Below, in pieces: positions 15,253-24,317 of a stretch of DNA of 64,000 nucleotides. The stretch is taken from the NCBI RefSeq assembly GCF_029690065.1, contig NZ_CP121463.1, positions 496,001-560,000 of the forward strand, written 5' to 3'. The notes beneath the pieces were generated by a model. That model searched no databases. It was given only the letters and a program-made list of their open reading frames with translations, and was not told the DNA's origin. This DNA comes from Arthrobacter sp. Y-9. Lineage in GTDB: Bacteria > Actinomycetota > Actinomycetes > Actinomycetales > Micrococcaceae. A program made the translations under genes and the position numbers. Positions within the stretch are counted from its first letter, which is position 1. Each line of letters starts with the position of its first letter.

Positions 15253-16878
15253 TCAGGCGGCCACCAGCCGTCGTTCCCTCGCATCCTCCGCTGAGGTGGA
15301 GAGGAACCGGGCGTAGGCCGGGATGGTCAGGAAGGTCGGGAAGAAGGAGGCCAGAGCCACTTCCTCGAAGAGCTCGCGGGCGTCGCGGAAGCGGTCACCC
15401 TCGAAGCGCTCCAGTCCGCTGTAGACCTCCTCGAAGATCTCCGTCACCCATTCGCGGGTGATGACCTCGCCCTGGTCCGTGATCGCCTGGTTGTGGATCC
15501 ACTGCCAGAGCTGCGACCGGGAGATCTCCGCCGTCGACGCGTCCTCCATGTTGCGGCGGATCGTCACGGCGCCGTTGCCCCGCAGCCAGGATTCGATGTA
15601 CCGGATGCCGATCTCCACGTTGGAGCGGATCCCGGCCTCCGTGATGGTGCCGGTGGTCTGCGAGAGGTCGATCAGGGCGCGGGCGTCCGGGACCACGTCC
15701 AGGCGCTGCCGGTCCATCTGGTGCGGACGCTGGCCGAGGGCGGCGTCGAACACTTCACGGGCGGAGGACACCAGATCCGGATGCGCCACCCAGGTGCCGT
15801 CGAATCCGTCCACGGCGAAGCGCGTGGTGTCCGCGCGGACCGCGGCGGTCGCACGGGCGTTCTGTGCGGCGTCGCGCCGGCTGGGGACTTCGGCGGACAT
15901 GCCGCCGATCGCCATGGCGCCCCGCTTGTGGCAGATGTGCACCAGCTGTTCCGAGTAGGCCCGGATGAACGGCTGCTCCATGGTGATCTGGGAGCGGTCC
16001 GGGAGGACGAAGCGCGGACCTCGGGTCCGGAACGTCTTGATGAGGGAGAAGATGTAGTCCCAGTGCCCGGCGGCCAGGCCGGAGGCGTGATCCCGCAGTT
16101 CGTACAGGATCTCCTCCATCTCGAAGGCCGCCGAGATGGTCTCGATCAGGACCGTGGCGCGGATGGTGCCCTGGGGCAGTCCCAGCAGATCCTGGGCCAG
16201 GATGAACAGGTCATTCCACCACCGGGCCTCCTGGTGGGTCTCCACCTTCGGCAGGTAGAAGTACGGACCGCGGCCCTGGGCCAGCAGGCGACGGGCGTTG
16301 TGGAAGAAGTACAGCCCGAAATCCACGATCGACCCGGAGACCGGCTGACCGCCCGAGAGAAGGTGCTTCTCCGGCAGGTGCAGGCCGCGGGGGCGCATCA
16401 CGATGGTGGGCAGCGTGCCCTCGGTCAGACGCAGCTCCGAGCCGTCCGGCGCCGTGAAATCGATGCGCCGTTCCAGGGCGTCCATCAGGTTCAGCTGGCC
16501 GGAGATGATGTTGCGCCAGCTCGGGGTCAGGGAGTCCTCGAAGTCGGCGACCCAGACCGAGGCGCCCGAGTTGAGCGCGCTGATGGTGGTGCGGCGGTCG
16601 GTGGGGCCTGCCAGCTCCACGCGGCGTTCGTTCAGGCCCGGAGCCGGCGGGGCGACCCGCCAGCTGCGGTCCTCGCGGATGTGTTCGGTGCCGTGCGGGA
16701 ACTGCGGATCCTCGCCGCCGGCGATCCGGGCCCGGCGGCCGTGACGGGCGTCGAGCAGTTCGGTGCGGCGCTCGCCGAGCGCACGGTGCAGCCGTTCGAT
16801 GAATTCCAGGGCCTCCGGGGTCAGGATCTCTCCCTGCCTCCGGATCGGCTGAGCGGTGAGCTCGAAGGTGGTGGTCAT
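15253..16878 (-). CDS. aceB: Malate synthase A
   Basis: 541 residues, the usual length for the A isoform. It condenses glyoxylate and acetyl-CoA to malate. Conserved blocks: GASVWVADFEDSLTPSW (residues ~108-124), IVMRPRGLHLPEKH with the catalytic Arg, YFYLPKVETHQEARWWN, and RDHASGLAAGHWDYIFSLIK, where the usual Asn after GL in the family signature is Ala. LWQWIHNQ is present near the C-terminus. It starts 33 bases after the aceA stop and is surely co-transcribed with it as the glyoxylate-shunt operon. Confidence 0.96.
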   Translation of the reverse strand: MTTTFELTAQPIRRQGEILTPEALEFIERLHRALGERRTELLDARHGRRARIAGGEDPQFPHGTEHIREDRSWRVAPPAPGLNERRVELAGPTDRRTTISALNSGASVWVADFEDSLTPSWRNIISGQLNLMDALERRIDFTAPDGSELRLTEGTLPTIVMRPRGLHLPEKHLLSGGQPVSGSIVDFGLYFFHNARRLLAQGRGPYFYLPKVETHQEARWWNDLFILAQDLLGLPQGTIRATVLIETISAAFEMEEILYELRDHASGLAAGHWDYIFSLIKTFRTRGPRFVLPDRSQITMEQPFIRAYSEQLVHICHKRGAMAIGGMSAEVPSRRDAAQNARATAAVRADTTRFAVDGFDGTWVAHPDLVSSAREVFDAALGQRPHQMDRQRLDVVPDARALIDLSQTTGTITEAGIRSNVEIGIRYIESWLRGNGAVTIRRNMEDASTAEISRSQLWQWIHNQAITDQGEVITREWVTEIFEEVYSGLERFEGDRFRDARELFEEVALASFFPTFLTIPAYARFLSTSAEDARERRLVAA

Positions 16879-16911
16879 GTCACTGTCCTTAGAAAATTCG
16901 TGCGGGGAACC

Positions 16912-18228
16912 TCAGTGGAACTGGCCTTCTTCGGTGGATCCCACCAGGGCCAGGGTGCTGCCGTTCGGGTTCAGGGCAGTGGAGACCAGATCGAAGTAGC
17001 CGGTGCCCACTTCGCGCTGGTGCTTGGTTGCGGTGTATCCGCGGTCTTCGGCGGCGAACTCGCGCTCCTGGAGCTCCACGTAGGCGCTCATGCCGTCACG
17101 GGCGTAGCCGTGGGCGAGATCGAACATGGAGTAGTTCAGGGCGTGGAAGCCGGCCAGGGTGATGAACTGGAAGGTGAAGCCCATGGCGCCGAGCTCGCGC
17201 TGGAACTTGGCGATCGTGGCGTCGTCCAGGTGCTTCTTCCAGTTGAAGGACGGGGAGCAGTTGTAGGCGAGCATCTGGTCCGGGAACTCGGACTTGACGG
17301 CCTCTGCGAACTTCCGGGCCAGCTCGAGGTCCGGGGTGCCGGTCTCCATCCAGATGAGGTCCGAGTACGGCGCGTAGGCCTTGGCACGGGCGATGCAGGG
17401 CTCGATCCCGTTGCGGACCTTGTAGAAGCCCTCCGCCGTGCGCTCGCCGGTGATGAACTCCTGGTCCCGCTCGTCCACGTCACTTGTGATGAGCGTGGCG
17501 GCTTCGGCGTCGGTCCGGGCGATGATGACGCTCGGGACGCCGGAGACGTCGGCGGCCAGGCGGGCCGCGTTGAGGGTGCGGATGTGCTGCTGGGTGGGGA
17601 TCAGCACCTTGCCGCCCAGGTGGCCGCACTTCTTCTCGCTGGCCAGCTGGTCCTCCCAGTGAACTCCCGAGGCGCCGGAGGCGATCATGGACTTCATGAG
17701 CTCGTAGGCGTTCAGCGGACCGCCGAAACCGGCCTCGGCGTCGGCCACGATCGGGACCAGCCAGTCCTCCACGGACTGCTTGCCTTCGGAGAACTCGATC
17801 TGGTCCGCGCGAAGGAGGGCGTTGTTGATGCGGCGGACCACCTGCGGCACGGAGTTGGCCGGGTACAGGGACTGGTCCGGGTAGGTCTGTGCGGCGTTGT
17901 TGCCGTCCGCTGCGACCTGCCAGCCGGAGAGGTAGATGGCCTTGAGTCCGGCCTTGACCTGCTGCACGGCCTGGTTGCCGGTGAGGGCGCCGAGGGCATG
18001 GGTGTGCTCGCCCTTGCTCTGCTGCTCCTTGAGCTGGGCCCAGAGCTTCTCGGATCCGCGGCGGGCGAGCGTGTGTTCTTCGCTGACACGACCGCGGAGG
18101 CGGACGACGTCGGCAGCCGAGTAGTCGCGCTGGATGCCCTCCCAACGCGGGTTGGCAGACCATTCCAGCTCCAGGGCCGCCGCCGACTCTTCGGGGGTGC
18201 TCGGGGAAGTGGTGAATTCTGCGGTCAT
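16912..18228 (-). CDS. aceA: Isocitrate lyase
   Basis: 438 residues. It splits isocitrate to glyoxylate and succinate. The catalytic loop [14 protein letters not shown] is intact, as are [12 protein letters not shown] and [20 protein letters not shown] stands 8 bases before the ATG at 18228. First gene of aceA-aceB, divergent from a RamB-type regulator gene 141 bases away, the same pairing as icl1/ramB in mycobacteria, so carbon-source control through that regulator is expected. Confidence 0.97.
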   Translation of the reverse strand: MTAEFTTSPSTPEESAAALELEWSANPRWEGIQRDYSAADVVRLRGRVSEEHTLARRGSEKLWAQLKEQQSKGEHTHALGALTGNQAVQQVKAGLKAIYLSGWQVAADGNNAAQTYPDQSLYPANSVPQVVRRINNALLRADQIEFSEGKQSVEDWLVPIVADAEAGFGGPLNAYELMKSMIASGASGVHWEDQLASEKKCGHLGGKVLIPTQQHIRTLNAARLAADVSGVPSVIIARTDAEAATLITSDVDERDQEFITGERTAEGFYKVRNGIEPCIARAKAYAPYSDLIWMETGTPDLELARKFAEAVKSEFPDQMLAYNCSPSFNWKKHLDDATIAKFQRELGAMGFTFQFITLAGFHALNYSMFDLAHGYARDGMSAYVELQEREFAAEDRGYTATKHQREVGTGYFDLVSTALNPNGSTLALVGSTEEGQFH

Positions 18229-18369
18229 GTCCGTCTCCTCAAGTAGGGCTCTTCGCTGAGCTCTTGATGCCGGCTGTTCTTTGCCGTGCTTTAAGATTTC
18301 CGCAGTTTCACACCCCTTTCCAGAGGTTTTCCCTGGAAAGAAATGCACTTCTTCCCGTATTCTCAAAAA

Positions 18370-19872
18370 ATGGCGCGTTCGGAGCAGCAAGCGGTCCGTG
18401 GCAACTGGCATGCCGGCCTCGAGAGGCCCGCACCCCTGGGCGACAGCGGCGGGGTGGATGTCATCGCGCTCGGCCGCCGGGTCCGGCACCTGCGCAAGAA
18501 GGCGGGCCTGACGCTCGAGGCGCTCTCCGGCGTCGTCGGCATGGCGCCGAGCCAGCTCAGCCTGCTGGAGAACGGCAAGCGCGAGCCGCGCCTGGGCGCC
18601 TTACAACAGCTGGCCGGAGCGCTCGACGTCGGGCTGGACGATCTGCTCGGCACGGAACCGCCCAGCCGCCGCGCCGCCATGGAGATCGAGCTGGAGCGCT
18701 ACCAGCGCAGTGCTCTCTACGAGTCCCTCAACCTGCCCGCGATCCGGGTGGGGCCGCGGCTGCCCAACGACGTGCTCGAAGCACAGCTCGGCCTGCTCAA
18801 GGAACTGGAACGGCGCCTCAACGAGCAGCTCGCCACCCCGGAGGAGGCTCGCCGGGCGAACAGCGAGCTGCGCGTGATGATGCGCCAGCGGGGCAACTAC
18901 TTCCCGGAGTACGAGGCGGAGGCCAAGAAGGTCCTGGCCGGCGTCGGGTACAGCGGCGGGCCGCTCAGCCAGTTCGTCATCTCGGACATCGCCGCCCACC
19001 TGGGCTTCACCCTGCACCACGTGAGCGACCTCCCGCACTCCACCCGGAGCGTGACGGACCTGAAGAACCGGCGGATCTACCTCACGCAGGGCTCGTCCGG
19101 CGATCACGATCCGCGCTCAGTGCTGCTCCAGGCGCTGGGCCACTATGTGCTGGGGCATGAGACACCGCGGAACTACGGGGACTTCCTGCACCAGCGCGTC
19201 GCCACGAACTACTTCGCCGCCGCGCTCATGCTGCCCGAGGATGCGACGGTCGAGTTCCTGCAGCACGCCAAGGCGGCCAAGGAGATCGCCATCGAGGACC
19301 TGCGGGACCACTTCGCCGTGTCCTATGAGACGGCCGCCCACCGCTTCACCAACCTGGCCACGCACCACCTCGGCATCACGACGCATTTCCAGAAGACGCA
19401 CCAGAGCGGCATCATCTACAAGGCCTACGAGAACGACGGCGTGATCTTTCCGAAGGATCACACGGGGTCGATCGAGGGTCAGCCGAGCTGCAAGAACTGG
19501 ACGAGCCGGGTGGTTTTCGGGGTGGCCGACAAGTTCAGTCCCTACAGCCAGTACACGGACACCAAGGCCGGGACGTTCTGGTGCACGGCCCGTACCGAGC
19601 GCTCCGCGGGCGGGCAGTTCTCCCTGTCCGTCGGGGTGCCGTACGCCCATGTGAAGTGGTTCCGCGGCCGTGAGACGACGGTGCGGTCGGTGTCGAACTG
19701 CCCGGATCCGAGCTGTTGCCGGCAACCGCCGGCGGAGCTGTCCGATGCCTGGGCCGGGAACGCCTGGCCCTCGGCGCGGGCGCACTCGCACCTTCTGGCG
19801 GCCATGCCCCCGGGCGCCTTCCCCGGCGTGGACGAGACCGAGGTCTACAGCTTCCTGGCGGCGCACGAGTAG
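18370..19872 (+). CDS. ramB: RamB/ScfR-type HTH regulator of acetate metabolism
   Basis: 500 residues from the ATG at 18370. XRE-type HTH near residues 38-92 ([20 protein letters not shown] ... [13 protein letters not shown]), then a long domain with a metalloprotease-like IrrE/ScfR region ([16 protein letters not shown]) and a Cys-rich C-terminal part (CPDPSCC). This architecture is that of RamB, which in corynebacteria and mycobacteria controls aceA/aceB. The TATTCT box six bases before 18370 argues for a leaderless start there; an ATG at 18343 with GGAAAG upstream would add nine residues. No clear RamB box was found in the aceA-ramB gap. Confidence 0.88.
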   Translation: MARSEQQAVRGNWHAGLERPAPLGDSGGVDVIALGRRVRHLRKKAGLTLEALSGVVGMAPSQLSLLENGKREPRLGALQQLAGALDVGLDDLLGTEPPSRRAAMEIELERYQRSALYESLNLPAIRVGPRLPNDVLEAQLGLLKELERRLNEQLATPEEARRANSELRVMMRQRGNYFPEYEAEAKKVLAGVGYSGGPLSQFVISDIAAHLGFTLHHVSDLPHSTRSVTDLKNRRIYLTQGSSGDHDPRSVLLQALGHYVLGHETPRNYGDFLHQRVATNYFAAALMLPEDATVEFLQHAKAAKEIAIEDLRDHFAVSYETAAHRFTNLATHHLGITTHFQKTHQSGIIYKAYENDGVIFPKDHTGSIEGQPSCKNWTSRVVFGVADKFSPYSQYTDTKAGTFWCTARTERSAGGQFSLSVGVPYAHVKWFRGRETTVRSVSNCPDPSCCRQPPAELSDAWAGNAWPSARAHSHLLAAMPPGAFPGVDETEVYSFLAAHE

Positions 19873-19978
19873 GCGAGCGCGGCGAGGGGCGGGTCCGTGT
19901 GGGGAGGTCCCGCCGATTCCTCCGAGTGCCCCGCCCGAGTGCCCTGCTGAACGACTCTCCGCGATGCCCGAGCCCCGC

Positions 19979-20049
19979 GCTGAAACAGTGGGTTTGCGCT
20001 GAAACAGTGATCAAACATCACTGTTTCAGCGCAAACCCACTGTTTCGGC
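19979..20049. repeat. 32-bp inverted repeat built of four CACTGTTTC units
   Basis: Arms 19979-20010 and 20018-20049 are complementary except for one base, around TCAAACA. Each arm itself holds two copies of GAAACAGTG 20 bases apart, so the element is both inverted and direct. It lies in the 406-base gap between ramB and the permease, which otherwise contains a run of CGGGTTCGGGGGTGCGC repeats at about 20050-20105 and no convincing gene. Confidence 0.7.
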
Positions 20050-20278
20050 AGGTTCGGCGGGGGTGCGCCCGGGTTCGGGGGTGCGCCCGGGTTCGGGGGT
20101 GCGGCCAGGTTAGGGAATGGAGTACGAGTTCGGCCGGGTGCGGTGCTGGTTCAACCGGGTGCAGCCGGACGGGGCGTGGTCCCGGGGCGGGGCATGACGT
20201 GAAAAGCCGGTCCATTGTGGCGTAGGATTCCGGGTGCCCTCGGGCGCATCGCACCACCTTCTGCAGAAATGAGGCTCC

Positions 20279-21703
20279 ATGTCCCAGGACAGCCCGCACC
20301 CCGAGGGGAAGAAACTCCGTTCCCGTCACGTCACGATGATCACGCTGGGCGGGATCATCGGTTCCAGCCTGTTCGTCGGGTCGGCCAATGTGATCAAGGC
20401 CGTCGGTCCGGCCGCCGTGATCTCCTACCTCATCGGCGGTCTGCTGGTCTTCCTGGCCATGCGGATGCTGGGCGAGATGGCCGCGGCGCGTCCCGCCGTC
20501 GGCTCCTTCATGGAGTACGCCCGGGTGGGCCTGGGTGACTGGGCCGCATACTTCGTGGGGTGGCTCTACTGGTACTTCTGGGTGGGCGTGATCGCCTACG
20601 AGGCCGTGGTGGGCGGCTCCATCCTGAACGGCTGGGTGCCCGGGGTGCCGCAGTGGGTCTTCTCGATCCTGCTGCTCCTCGTGTTCACCGGGGCGAACCT
20701 GGTGTCCCTGCGCTCCTTCGGTGAGACCGAGTTCTGGCTGGCCAGCATCAAGGTGGCCGCGATCGTGGTCTTCCTCGTGGTCGGCATCCTGTTCGCCTTC
20801 GGTCTGTGGCCGAACGCGCACTTCTCCCTTCCGAACCTCTGGGAGCACGGCGGCTTCATGCCGAAGGGCATCGACGCCGTGGTCGGCGGCGTGGCCATCG
20901 TGATCTTCTCCTACTTCGGCACCGAGATCGCCGTCATGGCGGCCTCCGAGTCGGAGGACCCGGCCAAGGGCGTCCGGCAGGCCACCAGCACCGTCATCTG
21001 GCGCATCCTGATCTTCTTCGTCGGAGCGGTCCTCCTGATCGTCACGATCGTGCCGTGGAACCAGCTGCCGGACCCGAAGGAGAAGGCGCCGTTCGCCTAC
21101 CTCTTCAGCCTGTACGGCCTGCCGGGCGCCGACGTCGTCATGAGCGCCGTGATCCTGACCGCCGTCTGCTCCGTGCTGAACTCCGGCCTGTATTCCGCCG
21201 CGCGCATGTTCTCGTCCATTGCGGAGCAGGGGTACGCGCCGAAGCTGATCGCGCGGAAGTCCTCGTCCGGTGTGCCCGTGGCTGCCGTCATCGCCTCGAC
21301 TCTGGGTGGCTACGCCGCGGTGATCATCAACTTCACCGCACCGGATTCCGGCATCTTCGACTTCATCATGAACTCTGCCGGCCTCGTGGCGCTCTTCGTG
21401 TACGCGTTCATCGCCCTGACCCAGCTGCGCACCCGTGCGGCACTGAGCCCGGAGGAGGAGTCGCAGCTGAAGCTCAAGATGTGGCTGCACCCGTGGCTCG
21501 GGATCCTGGTGATCGTGGCGGTGCTCGGCATCGTGGTGGTCATGCTGCTCTCCGGCGAGTCCGGTCAGACGCAGGTCTGGACGTCTCTCGTCTCCGTCGC
21601 GGTCCTGGCCGTCTGCTGGCCGTTCGTGCGCAAGCGGCTGAAGGCGCGCCGCGCCGCCGGGCTCGAGGAGCATGGGGTGCCCGCGGAGATCCCGGGACAC
21701 TAG
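20279..21703 (+). CDS. APC-superfamily amino-acid permease (AAT/GABA-permease type)
   Basis: 474 residues, 12 helices. The N-terminal signature RHVTMITLGGIIGSSLFVGS with the GGxIGxxLF substrate loop and the FSYFGTEIAVMAASESEDPA segment in helix 6 place it with AAT permeases such as GabP, CycA and AnsP; substrate specificity cannot be fixed. TGAGG six bases before the ATG is the Shine-Dalgarno. A TAGGAT box and a 12-codon ORF (GTG at 20234, stop 20270-20272) lie just upstream and may form a short leader. Ends at a clear terminator. Confidence 0.9.
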   Translation: MSQDSPHPEGKKLRSRHVTMITLGGIIGSSLFVGSANVIKAVGPAAVISYLIGGLLVFLAMRMLGEMAAARPAVGSFMEYARVGLGDWAAYFVGWLYWYFWVGVIAYEAVVGGSILNGWVPGVPQWVFSILLLLVFTGANLVSLRSFGETEFWLASIKVAAIVVFLVVGILFAFGLWPNAHFSLPNLWEHGGFMPKGIDAVVGGVAIVIFSYFGTEIAVMAASESEDPAKGVRQATSTVIWRILIFFVGAVLLIVTIVPWNQLPDPKEKAPFAYLFSLYGLPGADVVMSAVILTAVCSVLNSGLYSAARMFSSIAEQGYAPKLIARKSSSGVPVAAVIASTLGGYAAVIINFTAPDSGIFDFIMNSAGLVALFVYAFIALTQLRTRAALSPEEESQLKLKMWLHPWLGILVIVAVLGIVVVMLLSGESGQTQVWTSLVSVAVLAVCWPFVRKRLKARRAAGLEEHGVPAEIPGH

Positions 21704-21732
21704 AGATTCAGTGCACCATATTGCAACAAGCA

Positions 21733-21759
21733 GGGCCGTCGGATTCCTTCCGGCGGCCC
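21733..21759 (+). terminator. Terminator after the permease
   Basis: GGGCCGTCGGA (21733-21743) pairs with TCCGGCGGCCC (21749-21759), one G-U pair, loop TTCCT, then TTGCCGTT. Confidence 0.7.
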
Positions 21760-21822
21760 TTGCCGTTGCCGCCCGGAAATAGTGTCGGAGGGCGGGCGTA
21801 GGCTCCGGTCATGACCGGAGGA

Positions 21823-22098
21823 TCACTTGCCGCTGTTCTCCAGGACCAGGTCGATCAGCTCTTTGGGATCGATCCGGTAGACGCGCGCGAGTTCCAGGAG
21901 GGTGGCGATGGTGGGGTTCGACGTCGAGCGGTCGCCGTAGTCACGGTGCCCCAGCTCGAGCGTCCGGTAGTGGCCGCGGGACAATCCGATGAGTCCGGCG
22001 ACCTCCGCCTGCGTCCAGCCGAAGTCCGCGCGGAGCGCCTGCAAGCGCAGACCGAGGGCCTTGGAGGCCTCCGGAGTGAGCTTGGCATGACTGGACAC
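21823..22098 (-). CDS. Small XRE-family HTH protein, possible controller of the type III R-M genes
   Basis: 91 residues, almost only an HTH: LRLQALRADFGWTQAEVAGL, IGLSRGHYRTLELGHRDYGD, then a helix LLELARVYRIDPKELIDLV. Size and fold resemble C (controller) proteins of restriction-modification systems, but I cannot show orthology. GTG start at 22098; a TACTCT box lies 11 bases upstream. It is divergent from mod across 109 bases containing a TGACA-N8-TGTCA dyad. Regulation of mod/res is inferred only from position. Confidence 0.8.
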   Translation of the reverse strand: MSSHAKLTPEASKALGLRLQALRADFGWTQAEVAGLIGLSRGHYRTLELGHRDYGDRSTSNPTIATLLELARVYRIDPKELIDLVLENSGK

Positions 22099-22130
22099 CC
22101 ATCAATGACAGAGTAGAAAGCCCCTGTTCG

Positions 22131-22148
22131 TGACATGTATAACTGTCA
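22131..22148. promoter_or_regulatory. Operator-like dyad between the HTH gene and mod
   Basis: TGACA (22131-22135) and TGTCA (22144-22148) around TGTATAAC. A weaker TCAC-T-GTGA dyad lies about 23 bases further on. The first site overlaps the likely mod promoter region. Confidence 0.5.
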
Positions 22149-22207
22149 TAGTGTGCGAAATCGATCACTGTGACTGTTTGCAACGGTCCAGCAGGGAGGA
22201 GAACGGG

Positions 22208-24127
22208 ATGCCGGACGGAATCCGGACGGTCGAGGAGCTTGCGGGGGAGCACCGCCCGGACCGCGTCGCGGACCTGAGAGAGCTCTTCCCGGAGGCCTTC
22301 GCGGACGGCGCCGTGGACCTCGCGCGGCTGCGCGTCCTGCTCGGCGACGCCGTCCCCACCCTGGGAGCCGACGAGCCTCAGGAGCGGTACGGGCTCAGCT
22401 GGCCCGGCAAGCGCGAGGCCGTCCGGCTGGCGCAGCGGCCGTCCACGGGCACCCTCGACCCCGTGCACCACGAGTCCGTCGGCTGGGCCGGCACCCGGAA
22501 CGCCGTCGTCGAGGGGGAGAATCTCGAAGTCCTCAAGCTCTTGCAGAAGCCGTACTACGGCAGCGTCAAGCTCATCTATCTGGATCCGCCGTACAACACC
22601 GGCCACGACTTCATCTACGAAGACGACTTCACCGAGCCCACCGCGGCCTACCTCCGGCGCTCCGGGCAGGTGGACGGCCAGGGGTTCCGCACCTCGGCCA
22701 ACCGGGAGACGTCGGGCCGGTTCCACTCGGACTGGCTGAGCATGATGTACCCGCGGCTCGTGCTGGCGCGGAGCCTGCTGGCCGAGGACGGCGCGCTGAT
22801 CGTCTCCATCGACGACGGCGAGCTGGCCTCCCTGCGCCACCTGGTGGACGAGATCTTCGGCTCGGAGAACTTCGTGGTCACCCTGATCCATCAGCGGGCC
22901 AAGGGCGGGGGCAACGCCCGGCACGTGGTGCGCGGCCACGACTACGCGCTCGTCGTGGCCAAGTCCCTGCGGAGCCTGCCGCCGCTGCGCCGCGACAAGG
23001 TGGTCCAGGGCCGCGTCGAGGAGATCGACGGCGTGCGGTACCTGGTCGATGACGACGTGATCCGCAAGACGTTCGGCAAGTACGAGCCGGGGGTGGAGCG
23101 CCGCTGCCTGTACGAGGAGCTCGTCGAGTACAAGGGCGAGGCGAAGAAGCGCGAGGTGGACGAGCGGATCGCCCGCGGGGAGCTCTTCCTCCTGCCGTGG
23201 GGCGACGGCAAGCACGCCGTCGCGAAGCGCACCCCCGTCCGGGAGGCCTCGTCCAAGCTCTACTCGATCGTGAAGGTCCTCTCCGAACAGGGCCGCAAGG
23301 ACCTGGAACGGCTCGGCCTGGACGGCGCCTTCGACTACCCGAAGCCCGTGGAGTTCGTGCAGCAGCTCGTCCGGGCGGCCACCTCGCCGAACGGGGGCGA
23401 CCTGGTGCTGGACTTCTTCGCCGGCTCCGGCACGACGGCCGAAGCGGTCCTCCGGCAGAATGCCGACGACGGCGGCGACCGCCGCTTCCTGCTCGTCCAG
23501 CTTCCCGAGGAGTCCGGTCAGCCCGGATTCCCCACCCTGGCCGCCGTCACCCGGGAGCGTGTGCGGCGCGCTGGACGCCTGCTGAGATCGGAGACCGAGG
23601 CGGAGCCAGTCCGGGAGCCCGGCTCGGAGGCCGAGGCCCACCCCACCCACGCCCTGCCCGGCGGCGAACCCGGCTCCCGCACCGCATCCACCGACACTGG
23701 TTTCCGGGCCTTCCGGCTGAGCGCGTCCCACTTCCGGGAATGGCCTCCGGACGCCGGCACCCTGCTCGGCGAGGATCTGGAGGTGTTCGTGGACAACGTC
23801 GAGGCGTCGGCCACGGACGAACAGATCGTGCACGAGATCCTCCTCAAGGCGGGCGTCCGCCTGGACACGTCCCTGGAGGTGCTGCCGCTGGCCGGGGAAA
23901 CGCTGGTCCTCGCCGAGGGCGGAACGGTGGCCGTGAGCGCGGCCCGGAGGATCACTCCGGAGTTCATCGCAGCACTCCTGGACCTCGAGCCGGCCCCGCG
24001 CCGGATCTTCCTGCTGGACTCGGCCTTCGGCGAGGACGACTCGCTCAAGCTCAACGCACGGCTCCGCCTCGCCGCCCGCCACGGGGAGACCGACCCGGAC
24101 CGGGACCACGCGTTGCGGACGGTGTAG
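22208..24127 (+). CDS. Type III restriction-modification methyltransferase (Mod)
   Basis: 639 residues from the ATG at 22208, which has GGAGGAGA 8 bases upstream. Motif IV DPPY (residues 126-129, LIYLDPPYNTG) precedes motif I FAGSG (404-408, LDFFAGSGTT), the beta-class order of N6-adenine methylases of type III systems. The region between is the target-recognition domain (about 235-380) and gives no hint of the site. An Ala/Pro/Glu-rich stretch near 460-500 separates a C-terminal domain. Pairs with the res gene 190 bases downstream. Confidence 0.93.
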   Translation: MPDGIRTVEELAGEHRPDRVADLRELFPEAFADGAVDLARLRVLLGDAVPTLGADEPQERYGLSWPGKREAVRLAQRPSTGTLDPVHHESVGWAGTRNAVVEGENLEVLKLLQKPYYGSVKLIYLDPPYNTGHDFIYEDDFTEPTAAYLRRSGQVDGQGFRTSANRETSGRFHSDWLSMMYPRLVLARSLLAEDGALIVSIDDGELASLRHLVDEIFGSENFVVTLIHQRAKGGGNARHVVRGHDYALVVAKSLRSLPPLRRDKVVQGRVEEIDGVRYLVDDDVIRKTFGKYEPGVERRCLYEELVEYKGEAKKREVDERIARGELFLLPWGDGKHAVAKRTPVREASSKLYSIVKVLSEQGRKDLERLGLDGAFDYPKPVEFVQQLVRAATSPNGGDLVLDFFAGSGTTAEAVLRQNADDGGDRRFLLVQLPEESGQPGFPTLAAVTRERVRRAGRLLRSETEAEPVREPGSEAEAHPTHALPGGEPGSRTASTDTGFRAFRLSASHFREWPPDAGTLLGEDLEVFVDNVEASATDEQIVHEILLKAGVRLDTSLEVLPLAGETLVLAEGGTVAVSAARRITPEFIAALLDLEPAPRRIFLLDSAFGEDDSLKLNARLRLAARHGETDPDRDHALRTV

Positions 24128-24317
24128 GGGGCGCAGGCGGGCCGGGACGTTTCGGGGCGGCGTCCACCGGGCGGCCCCGGCCCGGCCCTGGCCGCACCGC
24201 CAGCCAGTGGGGCCACCGGCGCCACCGGCGCTACCCCCCAGCCACCCCGCCCCCACGGTTTCACCCGGGAGCCGCATCAGCCGCCCCGCACCCGCCCGAC
24301 GTGTCAGAAAGAGGCCC

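Noticed and set aside
15493-18246. 917-residue open frame on the plus strand through aceB-aceA
   Set aside because: It lies wholly antisense to two certain genes and has the Gly/Arg/Val/Asp composition of GC-rich shadow frames.
18229-18369. RamB box in the aceA-ramB gap
   Set aside because: TTCTTTGCCG is only a weak partial match; no copy close to the consensus as I remember it.
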